Shown one piece after another: positions 29,342-38,501 of a stretch of 64,000 nucleotides of DNA (position 1 is the stretch's first letter; the number at the start of each line of letters is the position of its first letter). Source of the stretch: Thiohalophilus thiocyanatoxydans (lineage in GTDB: Bacteria; Pseudomonadota; Gammaproteobacteria; UBA6429; Thiohalophilaceae). Where the stretch lies: the NCBI RefSeq assembly GCF_004366735.1, contig NZ_SOQX01000001.1, positions 558,001 through 622,000 of the forward strand, read 5' to 3'. The notes under the pieces were generated by a model. The model was not told the DNA's origin. It ran no database searches and saw only the letters and a program-made list of their open reading frames with translations. A program made the position numbers and the translations under genes.

Positions 29342-30802
29342 ATGAGAAGAACCAAAATTGTTGCTACGCTCGGACCCGCGACCGATGATCCCAAGATCAT
29401 GGACAAGATCATCGAGGCCGGGGTGGATGTTGCCCGGATCAACTTCTCCCATGGCACACCCGAGGAACACATGGAGCGGGCGGACAAGATTCGCAACCGG
29501 GCCCGCGCGCACGGCCGCCAGGTCGGTGTTATGTGCGATCTGCAGGGCCCGAAGATCCGCATCGAGCGTTTCAAGGACGGCAAGATTACGCTCAAGGAGG
29601 GGGACAACTTTATTCTCGATACCAAGCTGGATCCGGAGGCCGGTACGGTCGAACGGGTTGGCATGGCCTACAAAGAGCTGCCAGAGGATGTGACCCGCGG
29701 TGATACCCTGCTGCTGGATGACGGTCGCATCGTGTTGTGGGTCGATACCAGTGAACGTAACGAGGTGCACTGCCGGGTCGTGGTCGGTGGCGAGCTGTCG
29801 GATCGCAAGGGACTCAACAAGCAGGGCGGGGGCCTGTCGGCGCCGGCGCTGACCCATAAGGATCGCGAAGACATCAAGACCGCCGCGGCGATGAAGGCGG
29901 ATTTTATTGCCGTCTCTTTTCCCCGTAATGCCGAGGACGTCAACGAGGCCCGGCATCTGGTTGAGGCGGCCGGCAGTACCGCGCACGTGGTCGCAAAGAT
30001 CGAGCGCGCCGACGCGCTGAACAAGGTCGAGGAGATCATCGAGGCCTCGGATGTGATCATGATCGCTCGCGGCGATCTGGGTGTGGAAATCGGTGACGCC
30101 GCGCTGCCGCCGGTGCAAAAAGAGCTGATCAGCAAGGCCCGCGCCATGAACCGGGTGGTGATTACGGCCACCCAGATGATGGAGTCGATGATTACCAGTC
30201 ATATCCCGACTCGCGCTGAGGTTTTTGACGTGGCCAACGCGGTGCTGGACGGCACCGATGCGGTGATGCTCTCGGCCGAGACCGCCAGCGGTCGCTATCC
30301 GGATAGCGCCATCGCGGCCATGGACCGGATCTGCCGCGAGGCGGAAAAACAGCGCACCGCCAAGCGCTCCGACCACCGCATCGATACCCGCTTCAAACGC
30401 ATTGACGAGGCCATTGCGATGGCCGCCATGTATACCGCCAATCACCTCGGGGTGAAGGCGATCGCCGCCCTGACCGAGTCAGGCTCGACCACACGCTGGA
30501 TGTCCCGCATCAGCTCGGGGATCCCCATCTACGCCTTGACGAGCTATGTGGAGACGCGTAGAAAGGTGACTCTCTACCGCGGGGTTTATCCGGTCAGTTT
30601 CGATGTGCCTGCCGATCTGGATCGCTCCGCCGTTAACCGGGAAGCCATTGATGAGTTGCTGCGCCGTGGCGCGGTGCGGGACGGCGACCTGGTCGTGATT
30701 ACCCGGGGCGATCTGATGGGCGTCCAGGGTGGAACCAATGCCATGACCATCGTCCGGGTGGGCGATGTCGATGGCATCGATCAGGACAATAACCTTAATT
30801 AA
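29342..30802 (+). CDS. pyk: Pyruvate kinase
   Basis: A 486-residue glycolytic kinase making pyruvate and ATP from phosphoenolpyruvate. Family motifs are RTKIVATLGPATDD at the start, ARINFSHGTPEEH, the catalytic/metal region VVAKIERADAL and MIARGDLGVEIG, and VITATQMMESM. The C-terminal regulatory domain is present (TESGSTTRWMSRI). A strong ribosome site is not visible before the ATG at 29342, so translation may depend on coupling. It lies between pgk and fba, as in other autotrophic cassettes. Confidence 0.96.
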   Translation: MRRTKIVATLGPATDDPKIMDKIIEAGVDVARINFSHGTPEEHMERADKIRNRARAHGRQVGVMCDLQGPKIRIERFKDGKITLKEGDNFILDTKLDPEAGTVERVGMAYKELPEDVTRGDTLLLDDGRIVLWVDTSERNEVHCRVVVGGELSDRKGLNKQGGGLSAPALTHKDREDIKTAAAMKADFIAVSFPRNAEDVNEARHLVEAAGSTAHVVAKIERADALNKVEEIIEASDVIMIARGDLGVEIGDAALPPVQKELISKARAMNRVVITATQMMESMITSHIPTRAEVFDVANAVLDGTDAVMLSAETASGRYPDSAIAAMDRICREAEKQRTAKRSDHRIDTRFKRIDEAIAMAAMYTANHLGVKAIAALTESGSTTRWMSRISSGIPIYALTSYVETRRKVTLYRGVYPVSFDVPADLDRSAVNREAIDELLRRGAVRDGDLVVITRGDLMGVQGGTNAMTIVRVGDVDGIDQDNNLN

Positions 30803-30870
30803 TCAATACTTTAAGATTACACGCAACACAGTAAAATAGCCCGAAACACACATTTAAGGAGGTCCCGAAA

Positions 30871-31947
30871 ATGGCCCTGATTTCACTGCGTCAATTACTG
30901 GATCATGCCGCCGAAAATGGCTATGGCATGCCGGCGTTCAACGTCAACAACATGGAGCAGGTGCATGCCATCATGCAGGCTGCCGACGAAACCAACAGCC
31001 CGGTCATCATGCAGGGTTCCGCCGGAGCACGTTCCTACGCGGGCGAGCCGTTCCTGCGTCACCTGATCACCGCCGCGCTGGAAATGTACCCGCACATCCC
31101 CGTCGTCATGCACCAGGATCACGGCTCCGCGCCGGGCGTCTGCCTGCGCTCCATCCAGTCCGGCTTCAGCTCGGTCATGATGGACGGCTCCCTGATGGAA
31201 GACATGAAGACCCCCGCGTCCTATGAATACAACGTCGACGTCACCCGCAAGGTCGTGGAAATGGCCCACGCCGGCGGCGTCTCCGTCGAAGGCGAACTGG
31301 GTTGCCTGGGCTCGCTGGAAACCGGCGAAATGGGTGAAGAAGACGGCCACGGCGCCGAAGGCAAGCTGGACATGGACATGCTGCTGACCGATCCGCAGGA
31401 AGCGGCCGACTTCGTCGCCCAGACCGGTGTGGACGCCCTGGCCATCGCCATCGGCACCTCCCACGGCGCCTACAAGTTTACCAAGGAGCCGACCGGCGAG
31501 ATCCTGCGTATCGATCGCATCAAGGAGATCCACGAGCGGATCCCGGACACCCACCTGGTCATGCACGGTTCCTCTTCCGTCCCGCAGGAATGGCTGGAAA
31601 TCATCAACAACCACGGCGGTGACATGGGTAACACCTATGGCGTACCGGTGAATGAAATCCAGGAAGGCATCAAGCACGGCGTGCGCAAGGTCAACATCGA
31701 CACCGATCTGCGCATGGCGTCCACCGGTGCCGTCCGTAAGCACCTGGCCGACAACCCGAGTAACTTCGACCCGCGTAAATTCCTCAAGGAATCCACCAAG
31801 GCCATGAAAGAAATCTGCAAGGCCCGCTTCGAAGCCTTCGGTTGCGCCGGCAATGCCAGCAAGATCGACGTCATCAACCTGGAAAAAATGGTTGAGCGTT
31901 ATGCCTCCGGCGAACTGGATCCGAAGGTCAAGTCCAAAGCGGCTTAA
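30871..31947 (+). CDS. fba: Class II fructose-1,6-bisphosphate aldolase
   Basis: A 358-residue zinc-dependent aldolase of the CbbA/class II B type. It condenses triose phosphates to fructose-1,6-bisphosphate and, in autotrophs, also forms sedoheptulose bisphosphate. Visible features are [14 protein letters not shown], the zinc-ligand stretch [25 protein letters not shown], and [20 protein letters not shown] is placed ideally before the ATG. It ends the cassette and is followed by a clear intrinsic terminator. Confidence 0.96.
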   Translation: MALISLRQLLDHAAENGYGMPAFNVNNMEQVHAIMQAADETNSPVIMQGSAGARSYAGEPFLRHLITAALEMYPHIPVVMHQDHGSAPGVCLRSIQSGFSSVMMDGSLMEDMKTPASYEYNVDVTRKVVEMAHAGGVSVEGELGCLGSLETGEMGEEDGHGAEGKLDMDMLLTDPQEAADFVAQTGVDALAIAIGTSHGAYKFTKEPTGEILRIDRIKEIHERIPDTHLVMHGSSSVPQEWLEIINNHGGDMGNTYGVPVNEIQEGIKHGVRKVNIDTDLRMASTGAVRKHLADNPSNFDPRKFLKESTKAMKEICKARFEAFGCAGNASKIDVINLEKMVERYASGELDPKVKSKAA

Positions 31948-31971
31948 CTCTACGGACTATCGCTGTAGCAA

Positions 31972-31996
31972 AGGCGGGCCTCGGCCCGCCTTTTTT
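31972..31996 (+). terminator. Intrinsic terminator of the carbon cassette
   Basis: GGCGGGCC and GGCCCGCC form an eight-base GC stem with a short TC loop, directly followed by TTTTTT. It lies 25 bases after the fba stop. Confidence 0.9.
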
Positions 31997-32040
31997 AATG
32001 GCACTTCACAAACAACGTGCCGTGTTAGTGCCATTTATGC

Positions 32041-32074
32041 ACGCCGTTAGCGTACTTAATAACGTTAACGGCGT
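32041..32074. other. Imperfect hairpin downstream of fba
   Basis: ACGCCGTTAGCG and CGTTAACGGCGT pair with one mismatch around a ten-base loop. It lies in the 546-base gene-free stretch 31948-32493, otherwise filled with repeat units. Confidence 0.4.
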
Positions 32075-32095
32075 GTGCTATGGGAAAAAAATTTT

Positions 32096-32469
32096 TACCG
32101 CAGAGACGCAGAGAAAATATTTTATGGAATTGTAGGAGGGGTTTGACATACATGGATGTACTAATACCCAAAATACTCGCGTTGCTCGCGGGGTGGGCCC
32201 TGTCGCGGAAGGCAGGCGTAGGTCAGGTTGCGCGTAGCGCTACCTGACATTCTCCGTAGCGCGAAGGGTGTCACGCAGGCTAACGCCAGCATGACCTACA
32301 ACTTTTTATGGAAAAGAACATTTCACCGCAGAGGCGCAGAGTAAAATTTATTTATACAATTAGGAACGGACGTATCAGTGACAACCTTTAAGAGAGTTCG
32401 CGTTTCAGCTGAAGATCCTTCCATAGTTTAATTATCTTTCTTTGCGTCCTCTGCGCCTCTGCGGTAAAA
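32096..32469. repeat. Cluster of GCAGAG-family palindromic repeats
   Basis: Arms are at about 32096-32122 (ACCGCAGAGACGCAGAG), 32322-32348 (CACCGCAGAGGCGCAGAG) and 32437-32469 (TGCGTCCTCTGCGCCTCTGC). The last two form an inverted pair; the first is an extra copy in the same orientation as the second. A REP unit at 32219-32299 sits between them. Confidence 0.7.
32219..32299. repeat. REP/BIME-like unit, copy 2
   Basis: Same two-hairpin unit as at 22780-22860: TAGGTCAGGTTGCGCG...CTACCTGACA followed by GTCACGCAGGC...GCATGACCTAC. Orientation is the same as copy 1. Confidence 0.8.
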
Positions 32470-32493
32470 CGAAATAAATAATCAGGTATAGCC

Positions 32494-32757
32494 ATGTCGA
32501 ATGATGTACTGGAACAGGTAGCGTCGATCATCGAGGCCGATCCCCGTTCGGGGCAATCGCTGTTGTTATTCGCGCTGGTCTCAACGCTGAATGTGGAGAA
32601 GACCGGGCATATGTATATGCTCGGCAAGCTCAAGGAGTTCACGCCGGAAAACCGGCAGCTGGCTTACGGGCTGATGGAGCTGATGGCGGATAACCGGATT
32701 CACGATGAGCCCTGGCAGGCGGCCATGGCCCGCATGGAACAGGCGGTACGCGGCTAA
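32494..32757 (+). CDS. Small hypothetical protein upstream of the hydrogenase operon
   Basis: An 87-residue acidic, helical, cytoplasmic-looking protein (starts MSNDVLEQVASIIEADPRSG). I do not recognise a family. No signal peptide, membrane segment or metal motif is present. It starts shortly after a palindromic repeat and ends 87 bases before the hydrogenase genes on the same strand. It may be a leader gene of that operon or unrelated. Codon use looks like the neighbours, which supports a real gene. Confidence 0.6.
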   Translation: MSNDVLEQVASIIEADPRSGQSLLLFALVSTLNVEKTGHMYMLGKLKEFTPENRQLAYGLMELMADNRIHDEPWQAAMARMEQAVRG

Positions 32758-32844
32758 CCGTCGTCAAATAAAGCGCGGATTGGTTTGACGCCAACCACCC
32801 CCGCTAGCTACGCTTGAAGACTCAATACTTGCCGGGGCCGAGGG

Positions 32845-33954
32845 ATGGGGGAGAAGGACGCTTATTTACTGCGCGAGCGCCTGCCGCTGCTACTGGAAGC
32901 CGTCCAGGCCGAAGGCTATGAGTGCATCGGCCCGCAATGGCAGAACGAGGCCATAGTGTATGACATCCTGAACCAGGTCGAGCAACTGCCCCATGGGGTG
33001 CAGGTCAATCAGTATCCCGGCGAATATTGTGGTGAGATCCATGAGGGCAACGTGCGTTGTTTCGCCTGGGCCAATGGTCCCCAGGCCCTGAAACCGTTTT
33101 TGTTCGCTCCCCGCGAGACACTCTGGCGCGTCCACCGGGATAACGACGGGCGATTGCAGTTTGAATCGGCCACGCCAGAGGCACCGAAACGGGCGATCTT
33201 CGGTGTCCGGGCCTGCGATCTGGCTGCCCTGGCCCTGCAGGATCGCCATTTTCTTGAAAGTGACTTTCCCGATCCGGCTTATGCCGCACGCCGCGAGAAC
33301 CTGCTGCTGATTGCGGTTAACTGTTCCCATCCGGCCTCAACCTGTTTTTGTGCCTCCACCGGTGACGGGCCGGTGGCGCAGGCCGGTTATGATCTGGTGC
33401 TGGATGAGCTGGATGACGGATTCATGATTCAGGCCGGTACCGAAGAAGGCCAGGCGATCATGGCGCGGCTCAACCTGATCCCCGTAACCGACGGACATCG
33501 GGAGGCGATCGAAATACAGCAGGAAAAGGCGCACGAACAGTTGAGGCAGGTCCCGGGGAAACAGTTGCGCGATGCGCTGTTTGCCAATCTCGATCATGAG
33601 CGCTGGGATGATGTGGCGGGGCGCTGCCTCTCCTGCGGTAACTGTACCTCGGTCTGTCCGACCTGCTTCTGTCACAGTGAAGAAGAACTGGCCCCGCTGG
33701 ACGGGGGCAGCTCCGAGCATATACGCCAGTGGGACTCCTGTTTTACGGCCGGTCACAGTTATATCCATGGCCTGACCATTCGCCAGCAGACGCGCGAGCG
33801 TTATCGTCAGTGGCTGACCCACAAGTTCGGCAGCTGGCACGATCAGTACGGACGCAGCGGGTGCGTCGGTTGCGGGCGCTGTATCGCCTGGTGTCCGGTC
33901 GGTATCGATGTGACAGAAGAGCTGCAGGCGATATGCGGGAGTGACGACGCATGA
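32845..33954 (+). CDS. hydB: Group 3b [NiFe] hydrogenase beta subunit, iron-sulfur protein (HydB/AsrA-like)
   Basis: A 369-residue electron-transfer subunit. The C-terminal part has two [4Fe-4S] motifs, CLSCGNCTSVCPTCFC (about residue 262) and CVGCGRCIAWCPVGID (about residue 340). The N-terminal part carries the AsrA-like region IFGVRACDLAALALQD and NCSHPASTCFC. In group 3b enzymes (sulfhydrogenases), this subunit passes electrons between the flavin and hydrogenase subunits. It is the first of four genes in the exact hydB-G-D-A order known from Pyrococcus. Its stop overlaps the next start (ATGA). Confidence 0.88.
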   Translation: MGEKDAYLLRERLPLLLEAVQAEGYECIGPQWQNEAIVYDILNQVEQLPHGVQVNQYPGEYCGEIHEGNVRCFAWANGPQALKPFLFAPRETLWRVHRDNDGRLQFESATPEAPKRAIFGVRACDLAALALQDRHFLESDFPDPAYAARRENLLLIAVNCSHPASTCFCASTGDGPVAQAGYDLVLDELDDGFMIQAGTEEGQAIMARLNLIPVTDGHREAIEIQQEKAHEQLRQVPGKQLRDALFANLDHERWDDVAGRCLSCGNCTSVCPTCFCHSEEELAPLDGGSSEHIRQWDSCFTAGHSYIHGLTIRQQTRERYRQWLTHKFGSWHDQYGRSGCVGCGRCIAWCPVGIDVTEELQAICGSDDA

Positions 33955-34784
33955 GCTCGCCCTATCTGCCCCATGAAGCCGAGATCTTCCAGCGCCTGGA
34001 AGAAACCCCGCATATCTTCACCCTGCGCCTGCGCTTCACCGATCCCGACATCCATGCGCAGTATCACTTCGAACCCGGTCAGTTCAATATGCTGTATGTG
34101 TACGGCGTGGGCGAAGTGCCAATTTCGATCGTCTCCGATCCGCAAGATGAACATGCCTATGATCATACGATCCGTCGCCTCGGTCGGGTCACCAACGTGC
34201 TGGCCGGTTTACAGGAAGGCGATCGCATCGGGGTGCGTGGCGCCTACGGGCGTGGCTGGCCGGTGCAACAGGCCGAGGGCAAGGACGTGGTGCTGATCAC
34301 CGGCGGGCTGGGCTGTGCCCCGGTGGTGTCGGTGATCAATTACGTGCTCAAGCGTCGGGATCGGTTCCGCCGCCTGATCATTATGCAGGGCGTCAAACAT
34401 TCGGACGATCTGATCTGGCGCGAGAAATACGAAACCTGGAGCAAGCAGAACGATACCCAGGTGGTCCTGGCGGCCAGTCAGGGTGGCGCCGGCTGGCCCT
34501 GGGCCACCGGCCATATCACCGAACTGGTCAGCGAGATCGATTTCGATCCGCAAAACTGCACCGTGATGATGTGCGGCCCCGAAGGGATGATGATCGCGGC
34601 GATGAAAGAGTTGTTACCGCGCCAGGTCCCCGAATCGGCCATCTGGCTGAGCATGGAGCGCAACATGCAGTGTGCGGTCGGCCATTGTGGTCATTGCCAG
34701 CATGGCCCCAATTTTGTCTGCAAGGACGGGCCGGTGTTCAATTATCCAGAGATCAAACCGCTGCTGGGGATAAAGGGCTTCTGA
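33951..34784 (+). CDS. hydG: Group 3b hydrogenase gamma subunit, FAD/NAD(P)-binding (HydG/AsrB-like)
   Basis: A 277-residue flavoprotein of the ferredoxin-NADP reductase type. The FAD domain shows FEPGQFNMLYVYGVGEVPIS, and the NAD(P) domain starts near VVLITGGLGCAPVVSVINY. The C-terminus has a cysteine-rich [2Fe-2S] site, MQCAVGHCGHCQHGPNFVC, as in dihydroorotate dehydrogenase B electron-transfer subunits. It should exchange electrons with NAD(P)H. It overlaps hydB by four bases and ends one base before hydD. Confidence 0.9.
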   Translation: MSSPYLPHEAEIFQRLEETPHIFTLRLRFTDPDIHAQYHFEPGQFNMLYVYGVGEVPISIVSDPQDEHAYDHTIRRLGRVTNVLAGLQEGDRIGVRGAYGRGWPVQQAEGKDVVLITGGLGCAPVVSVINYVLKRRDRFRRLIIMQGVKHSDDLIWREKYETWSKQNDTQVVLAASQGGAGWPWATGHITELVSEIDFDPQNCTVMMCGPEGMMIAAMKELLPRQVPESAIWLSMERNMQCAVGHCGHCQHGPNFVCKDGPVFNYPEIKPLLGIKGF

Positions 34785-34785
34785 T

Positions 34786-35565
34786 ATGAGTGACAAACCT
34801 AAAGTTGCCGTACACAAGTTCGCCTCCTGCGACGGTTGCCAGCTGGCGTTTCTCAATGCCGGCGAGGCGTTGTTGAGCCTCGCGCAACAGGTGGAGCTGG
34901 TCCACTTTGCCGAGGCGGGACCGATGAACCCCGAAGCCCGGGTCGATATCGCCTTTGTCGAAGGCAGTATCTGTACCGCGCATGATGAAGAACGTATCCA
35001 GGCCATACGCCGCAACAGCCAGTACCTGATTACCATCGGTGCCTGCGCCACCGCCGGGGGATTGCAGGCCCTGCGCAACCTGGCCGATGGCCAGCAATGG
35101 CTGGCCGAGGTGTATGCCTCGCCGGAGTATATCGACAGCCTGGCGACCTCCACGCCCATTTCGCATCACGTCAAGGTGGATCATGAACTCTGGGGTTGCC
35201 CGGTCAACGGCCGCCAGGTGATGGGCGCGATTCGATCCCTGCTGCACGGCGCCGTGCCGGTGGTGGAACAGGATAAAGTCTGTCTGGAATGCAAACGGCA
35301 GCTGAATGTTTGCGTCATGGTAACCAAAGGCGAGCCGTGTATGGGGCCGGTGACCCGCACCGGTTGCGGCGCCATCTGTCCGTCGCTGGGGCGTGACTGT
35401 TACGCCTGTTACGGGCCGGCCGAAAACAGCAATACCGAAGCGCTGGGCGAGGCATTTCGTCAACTGGACGTGCTGCCCGCGACCATCGGTCGCCGTTTTC
35501 ATTTTATCAACAGCGGCGTCGAGCCGTTCACGGCCGCCGGCCAGCGCTGGAAACGGGACGAGTAA
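34786..35565 (+). CDS. hydD: Group 3b [NiFe] hydrogenase small (delta) subunit
   Basis: A 259-residue hydrogenase small subunit. It carries the proximal-cluster cysteines in ASCDGCQLAFLN and IGACATAGGLQ, then GCPVNGRQV, with further cysteines from VCLECKRQ to GRDCYACYG for the other clusters. No twin-arginine signal is present, so the enzyme is cytoplasmic, as expected for group 3. The stop and the start of the large-subunit gene overlap (TAATG). This subunit carries electrons from the nickel site to the iron-sulfur and flavin subunits. Confidence 0.92.
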   Translation: MSDKPKVAVHKFASCDGCQLAFLNAGEALLSLAQQVELVHFAEAGPMNPEARVDIAFVEGSICTAHDEERIQAIRRNSQYLITIGACATAGGLQALRNLADGQQWLAEVYASPEYIDSLATSTPISHHVKVDHELWGCPVNGRQVMGAIRSLLHGAVPVVEQDKVCLECKRQLNVCVMVTKGEPCMGPVTRTGCGAICPSLGRDCYACYGPAENSNTEALGEAFRQLDVLPATIGRRFHFINSGVEPFTAAGQRWKRDE

Positions 35566-36863
35566 TGGACGAGCAACGCGACATTCGGATTCAGGTACCG
35601 GTGCTGGCGCGGGTCGAGGGCGAAGGGGCGCTGGAACTGCTGGCGCGTGACGGGCAGATCGAAAAACTGCAGCTGCGTATCTTCGAGCCGCCCCGACTGT
35701 TCGAAAAATTCCTCGAAGGACACAGCTACAGTGAAGTGCCGGACATGGTGGCGCGCATCTGCGGCATCTGTCCGGTGGCGTATCAGATGAGTGCCGTGCA
35801 GGCGATCGAGCAGGTATTCGGCACGCCTAACAGCGACTGGATCCAGTCCATGCGCCGCGCCATGTACTGCGGTGAGTGGATCCAGAGCCACGCTCTGCAT
35901 ATCCATTTGCTGGCCGCCCCGGATTTTCTCGGCTTTAACAACGCCATCGAAATGGCGCAGGTCCATCCCGAAGCAGTGCAGCGAGGCCTGCAACTGCAGG
36001 GACTGGGGAACAAACTCATCAGCCTGTTCGGCGGGCGCTCGGTCCATCCGGTTGGCGCCTGTGTCGGCGGGTTTCATCAGGCACCCTCTATCCTTGCCGT
36101 GAATCGTTTACGGGATGAACTGCAGGCCGCCCTGCCGGAAGCTGAAGAACTGGTACGCTGGACGGCCGGACTGGATTTACCCGATGATCAGCAGGAGTTT
36201 GTCAGCGTCGCGCTGCGCCACGAGCAGGAGTATCCCCTGTACGGCGGTCGGCTGGTCTCCGATGCCGGGCTGGATATCGCCATTGACGAGTACGAGCAAC
36301 ACTTTCGCGAATATCAGGAGTCCCATTCCACCTCGCTCTATTCCCTGCTGCACGATAAACCCTACCTGGTCGGGCCGCTGGCACGGCTGAATCTCAACCG
36401 GGATCGTCTCTCAAAAAATCTGCAGGCATTGATCGACGAGATCGGTCTGCAGCTGCCCAGCCGGAATCTGTTTCATTCGATCATCGCCCGCGCCATCGAA
36501 ACCTGCTATGCCATCGAAGAGGCCGTGCGCCTGCTGGATAACTATCAAATTCCCCCGCAAAGTGCCGAATTCATCGAACCGAAGGCCGGCACCGGTTACG
36601 GCTGTACCGAGGCCCCGCGCGGCATACTCTGGCATCGCTATGATCTGGACGAAGAAGGCCTGGTCCTCAAATCCCGCATCGTCCCGCCCACCAGTCAGAA
36701 CCAGGCACGGATCGAAGAGGATCTGCATCAGTCCCTGTCGAGTTACGGCCTGCAACATACCGATGCCGAACTGCGCCTGCGCGCCGAAAGCGTCATCCGC
36801 AATTACGATCCCTGCATCTCCTGCGCCACGCATTTTCTGAAGATCCGGGTCAAACGCGAGTGA
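35565..36863 (+). CDS. hydA: Group 3b [NiFe] hydrogenase large (alpha) subunit
   Basis: A 432-residue catalytic subunit. The nickel ligands are C66 and C69 in RICGICPVAYQ and C417 and C420 in DPCISCATH. The maturation cleavage site would be after H423, leaving a nine-residue tail (FLKIRVKRE). Other conserved blocks are GGRSVHPVGACVGGFH and EAPRGILWH. Together with hydBGD it should oxidise H2 or make it while reducing or oxidising NAD(P). It overlaps the gene for the protease by four bases, fitting co-production with its processing enzyme. Confidence 0.95.
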   Translation: MDEQRDIRIQVPVLARVEGEGALELLARDGQIEKLQLRIFEPPRLFEKFLEGHSYSEVPDMVARICGICPVAYQMSAVQAIEQVFGTPNSDWIQSMRRAMYCGEWIQSHALHIHLLAAPDFLGFNNAIEMAQVHPEAVQRGLQLQGLGNKLISLFGGRSVHPVGACVGGFHQAPSILAVNRLRDELQAALPEAEELVRWTAGLDLPDDQQEFVSVALRHEQEYPLYGGRLVSDAGLDIAIDEYEQHFREYQESHSTSLYSLLHDKPYLVGPLARLNLNRDRLSKNLQALIDEIGLQLPSRNLFHSIIARAIETCYAIEEAVRLLDNYQIPPQSAEFIEPKAGTGYGCTEAPRGILWHRYDLDEEGLVLKSRIVPPTSQNQARIEEDLHQSLSSYGLQHTDAELRLRAESVIRNYDPCISCATHFLKIRVKRE

Positions 36864-37336
36864 AAGCACTGTTGATCGCCGGCATCGGCTCGCCCTTCGG
36901 CGCCGATCAGCTCGGCTGGCAGGTCGTCGATGACCTGCAAAAAAGCGCCGCTGCCACACTGCAACACTGCACGTTCCTCAAACTGGATCGCCCCGGCGCC
37001 GGCCTGATCGAGCGCCTGCAAGGATACGCACGGGTGATCCTGATCGACGCGTTGCAGGCGGGAAGGCCACGCGGCACGCTGGTGCGGCTGGATGCCGAAC
37101 AGATCAGTGAACAGGCGGCAGGCCTGTCGAGTCATAACTTCGGTGTCGCCGAGGCGGTTGCCCTGGGCCGGGTGATGGGGCAGCTGCCGCAGGAGCTCGT
37201 GTTGTACGGGCTGGATGCGGGGGAAAAGCCGGATATGGCTTTCGAAACTGGCGAGACAGAACAGCTTGTTGCGCGGGTCGTGCATGAGTTGAGTGAAAGG
37301 GAGAGGGATCAAATTATCTCCTCCCCTGAAAGGTAA
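36860..37336 (+). CDS. Hydrogenase maturation endopeptidase
   Basis: A 158-residue protease of the HycI/HyaD family, expected to remove the C-terminal tail from the large subunit once nickel is in place. The start, LLIAGIGSPFGADQLGWQV, matches the family motif GxGNxxxxDDGxG loosely; the metal-binding aspartate positions are partly altered. RVILIDALQAG and SSHNFGVAEAVALG are also typical. It starts with GTG inside the hydA stop. The hypA-F maturation genes are not in the window. Confidence 0.85.
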   Translation: MKALLIAGIGSPFGADQLGWQVVDDLQKSAAATLQHCTFLKLDRPGAGLIERLQGYARVILIDALQAGRPRGTLVRLDAEQISEQAAGLSSHNFGVAEAVALGRVMGQLPQELVLYGLDAGEKPDMAFETGETEQLVARVVHELSERERDQIISSPER

Positions 37337-37849
37337 GGGTGAGGAAAGGGTGTTGTGGGAGGCGACTCTTGGGGTGTCACCCTGCTTATCTAAATGAGCG
37401 CCCTCCGGGCGGCCTTGATCTTGAAAGCGGGCTCTCGCGCCCGCGCGGCGAGTGACTTTTTGAAGCGGCAAAAAGTCACCAAAAACCGCTCCCGAAAGAC
37501 GCCGCCGGTTCAGCCATTTCCAATGGCTGAACCGGTTCCCTGCGCTTCTCGCTCCAGTCGGGCTCGCCCGACGGCACGTCCGTGTGCCGACGGGCGAGTG
37601 CGCGCGTCCATGCGCGCACCCTTCGGGCTGTTCCTCCTTCCACTGCGATGCTCGGCGGCGTCTGACGGGAATAAAACCGGCTAGGGATAGTAGGGGAAGA
37701 CCCTTGTATATCGACAAAACAATACCCTGGAAACCTCGAAAAGCCCCTTCCTCCCTGCTAGGATTGTGGGTAATTTCTGTAATATCAGGACCCGGGGTCG
37801 GAATAGACAGAATTTGTCTATTACCTGAAAAGGCAACAGGGGAAACCTA
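37337..37849. other. 513-base gene-free region with a conserved-looking GC-rich element
   Basis: The stretch 37395-37685 is GC-rich and dense in short inverted repeats, including a 14-bp perfect hairpin (37505-37518 with 37522-37535, GGTTCAGCCATT type) and a GCGCGCGTCCATGCGCGC block. Open frames cross it on both strands, but none has a ribosome site or motif. It looks like a multi-copy intergenic element. From about 37690 the base composition turns AT-rich, marking the edge of the accessory region. Confidence 0.55.
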
Positions 37850-38473
37850 GTGGAAGCATTTACAATTTTATTGATCATTGTGGCTGTAGCAGTCGTTTGG
37901 GTCTGGATAAAAAAATCTCAGAAAAACTCTCGCCAACAGATTGCGAATGCACCGGAGCCGAAGTTAGAACAATACCATCAAGCGATTTCAGCCTCGGCAC
38001 AGCGATTGGTTGAGATCATTAATGAGTCTCTGAAAATTGCCAACGAGTCAAAGAACGCTGATACAAAAGTATCAAGGCTAGATGTGGCCAAGAAACGCCT
38101 GGAAGAACTCAAGAAACTTTCAAATGAGCATCCATTTATTAAGCTCACACAGCTTGCACAAGTCGAACAATCCATAGCTGAATTAGAGCAAGAATTCCTT
38201 CAGGCGCAATATCGCGAGGCAGCTGAGGGAAATATGCGCGGCCAAGAGTTGGAAAAAGAAGACAATATAGATGCTGCTATTCTTGAATATGAGCGACTGC
38301 TGGAAGAAGGGGTCGATACACCGTTCACATATCGTCGGTTGGCTATTATATATTCAAAGAGAAAAGAAACAGATGAAGAGCTGCGGGTGCTGCGAGCCGC
38401 CATCAAAAATTTACCAGTTGAGAATAGTACTCATTACCAATGGTTTGCTGAACGACTGGCGAAAAAATCATGA
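37850..38473 (+). CDS. Membrane-anchored protein with TPR-like C-terminus, unrecognised
   Basis: A 207-residue protein, GTG start with AGGGGAAA upstream. Residues about 4-20 form one membrane segment (ILLIIVAVAVVWVWI), followed by a basic stretch and a long charged, probably coiled-coil region to residue 125. The last 75 residues (DAAILEYERLLEEG, FTYRRLAIIYSKRKE) look like two TPR helices. Base composition is more AT-rich than the hydrogenase genes, suggesting transfer. An attC-like site begins 28 bases after its stop, as for the gene of an integron cassette. Function is unknown. Confidence 0.7.
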   Translation: MEAFTILLIIVAVAVVWVWIKKSQKNSRQQIANAPEPKLEQYHQAISASAQRLVEIINESLKIANESKNADTKVSRLDVAKKRLEELKKLSNEHPFIKLTQLAQVEQSIAELEQEFLQAQYREAAEGNMRGQELEKEDNIDAAILEYERLLEEGVDTPFTYRRLAIIYSKRKETDEELRVLRAAIKNLPVENSTHYQWFAERLAKKS

Positions 38474-38501
38474 TTTTATCTGGCGTAGTGGTAAAGCTGT
38501 T

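Noticed and set aside
28016-30445. Long open frame (over 800 codons) on the minus strand opposite pgk and pyk
   Set aside because: It runs antisense to two clearly coding genes; its translation has no recognisable motif, is rich in His/Gly/Asp as expected from the complement of GC-rich codons, and lacks a ribosome site.
36803-37717. Minus-strand frame of about 300 codons across the hydrogenase protease and the GC-rich intergenic element
   Set aside because: It overlaps hydA and the protease gene; the translation of the intergenic part is Arg/Ser/Pro-rich with no pattern.
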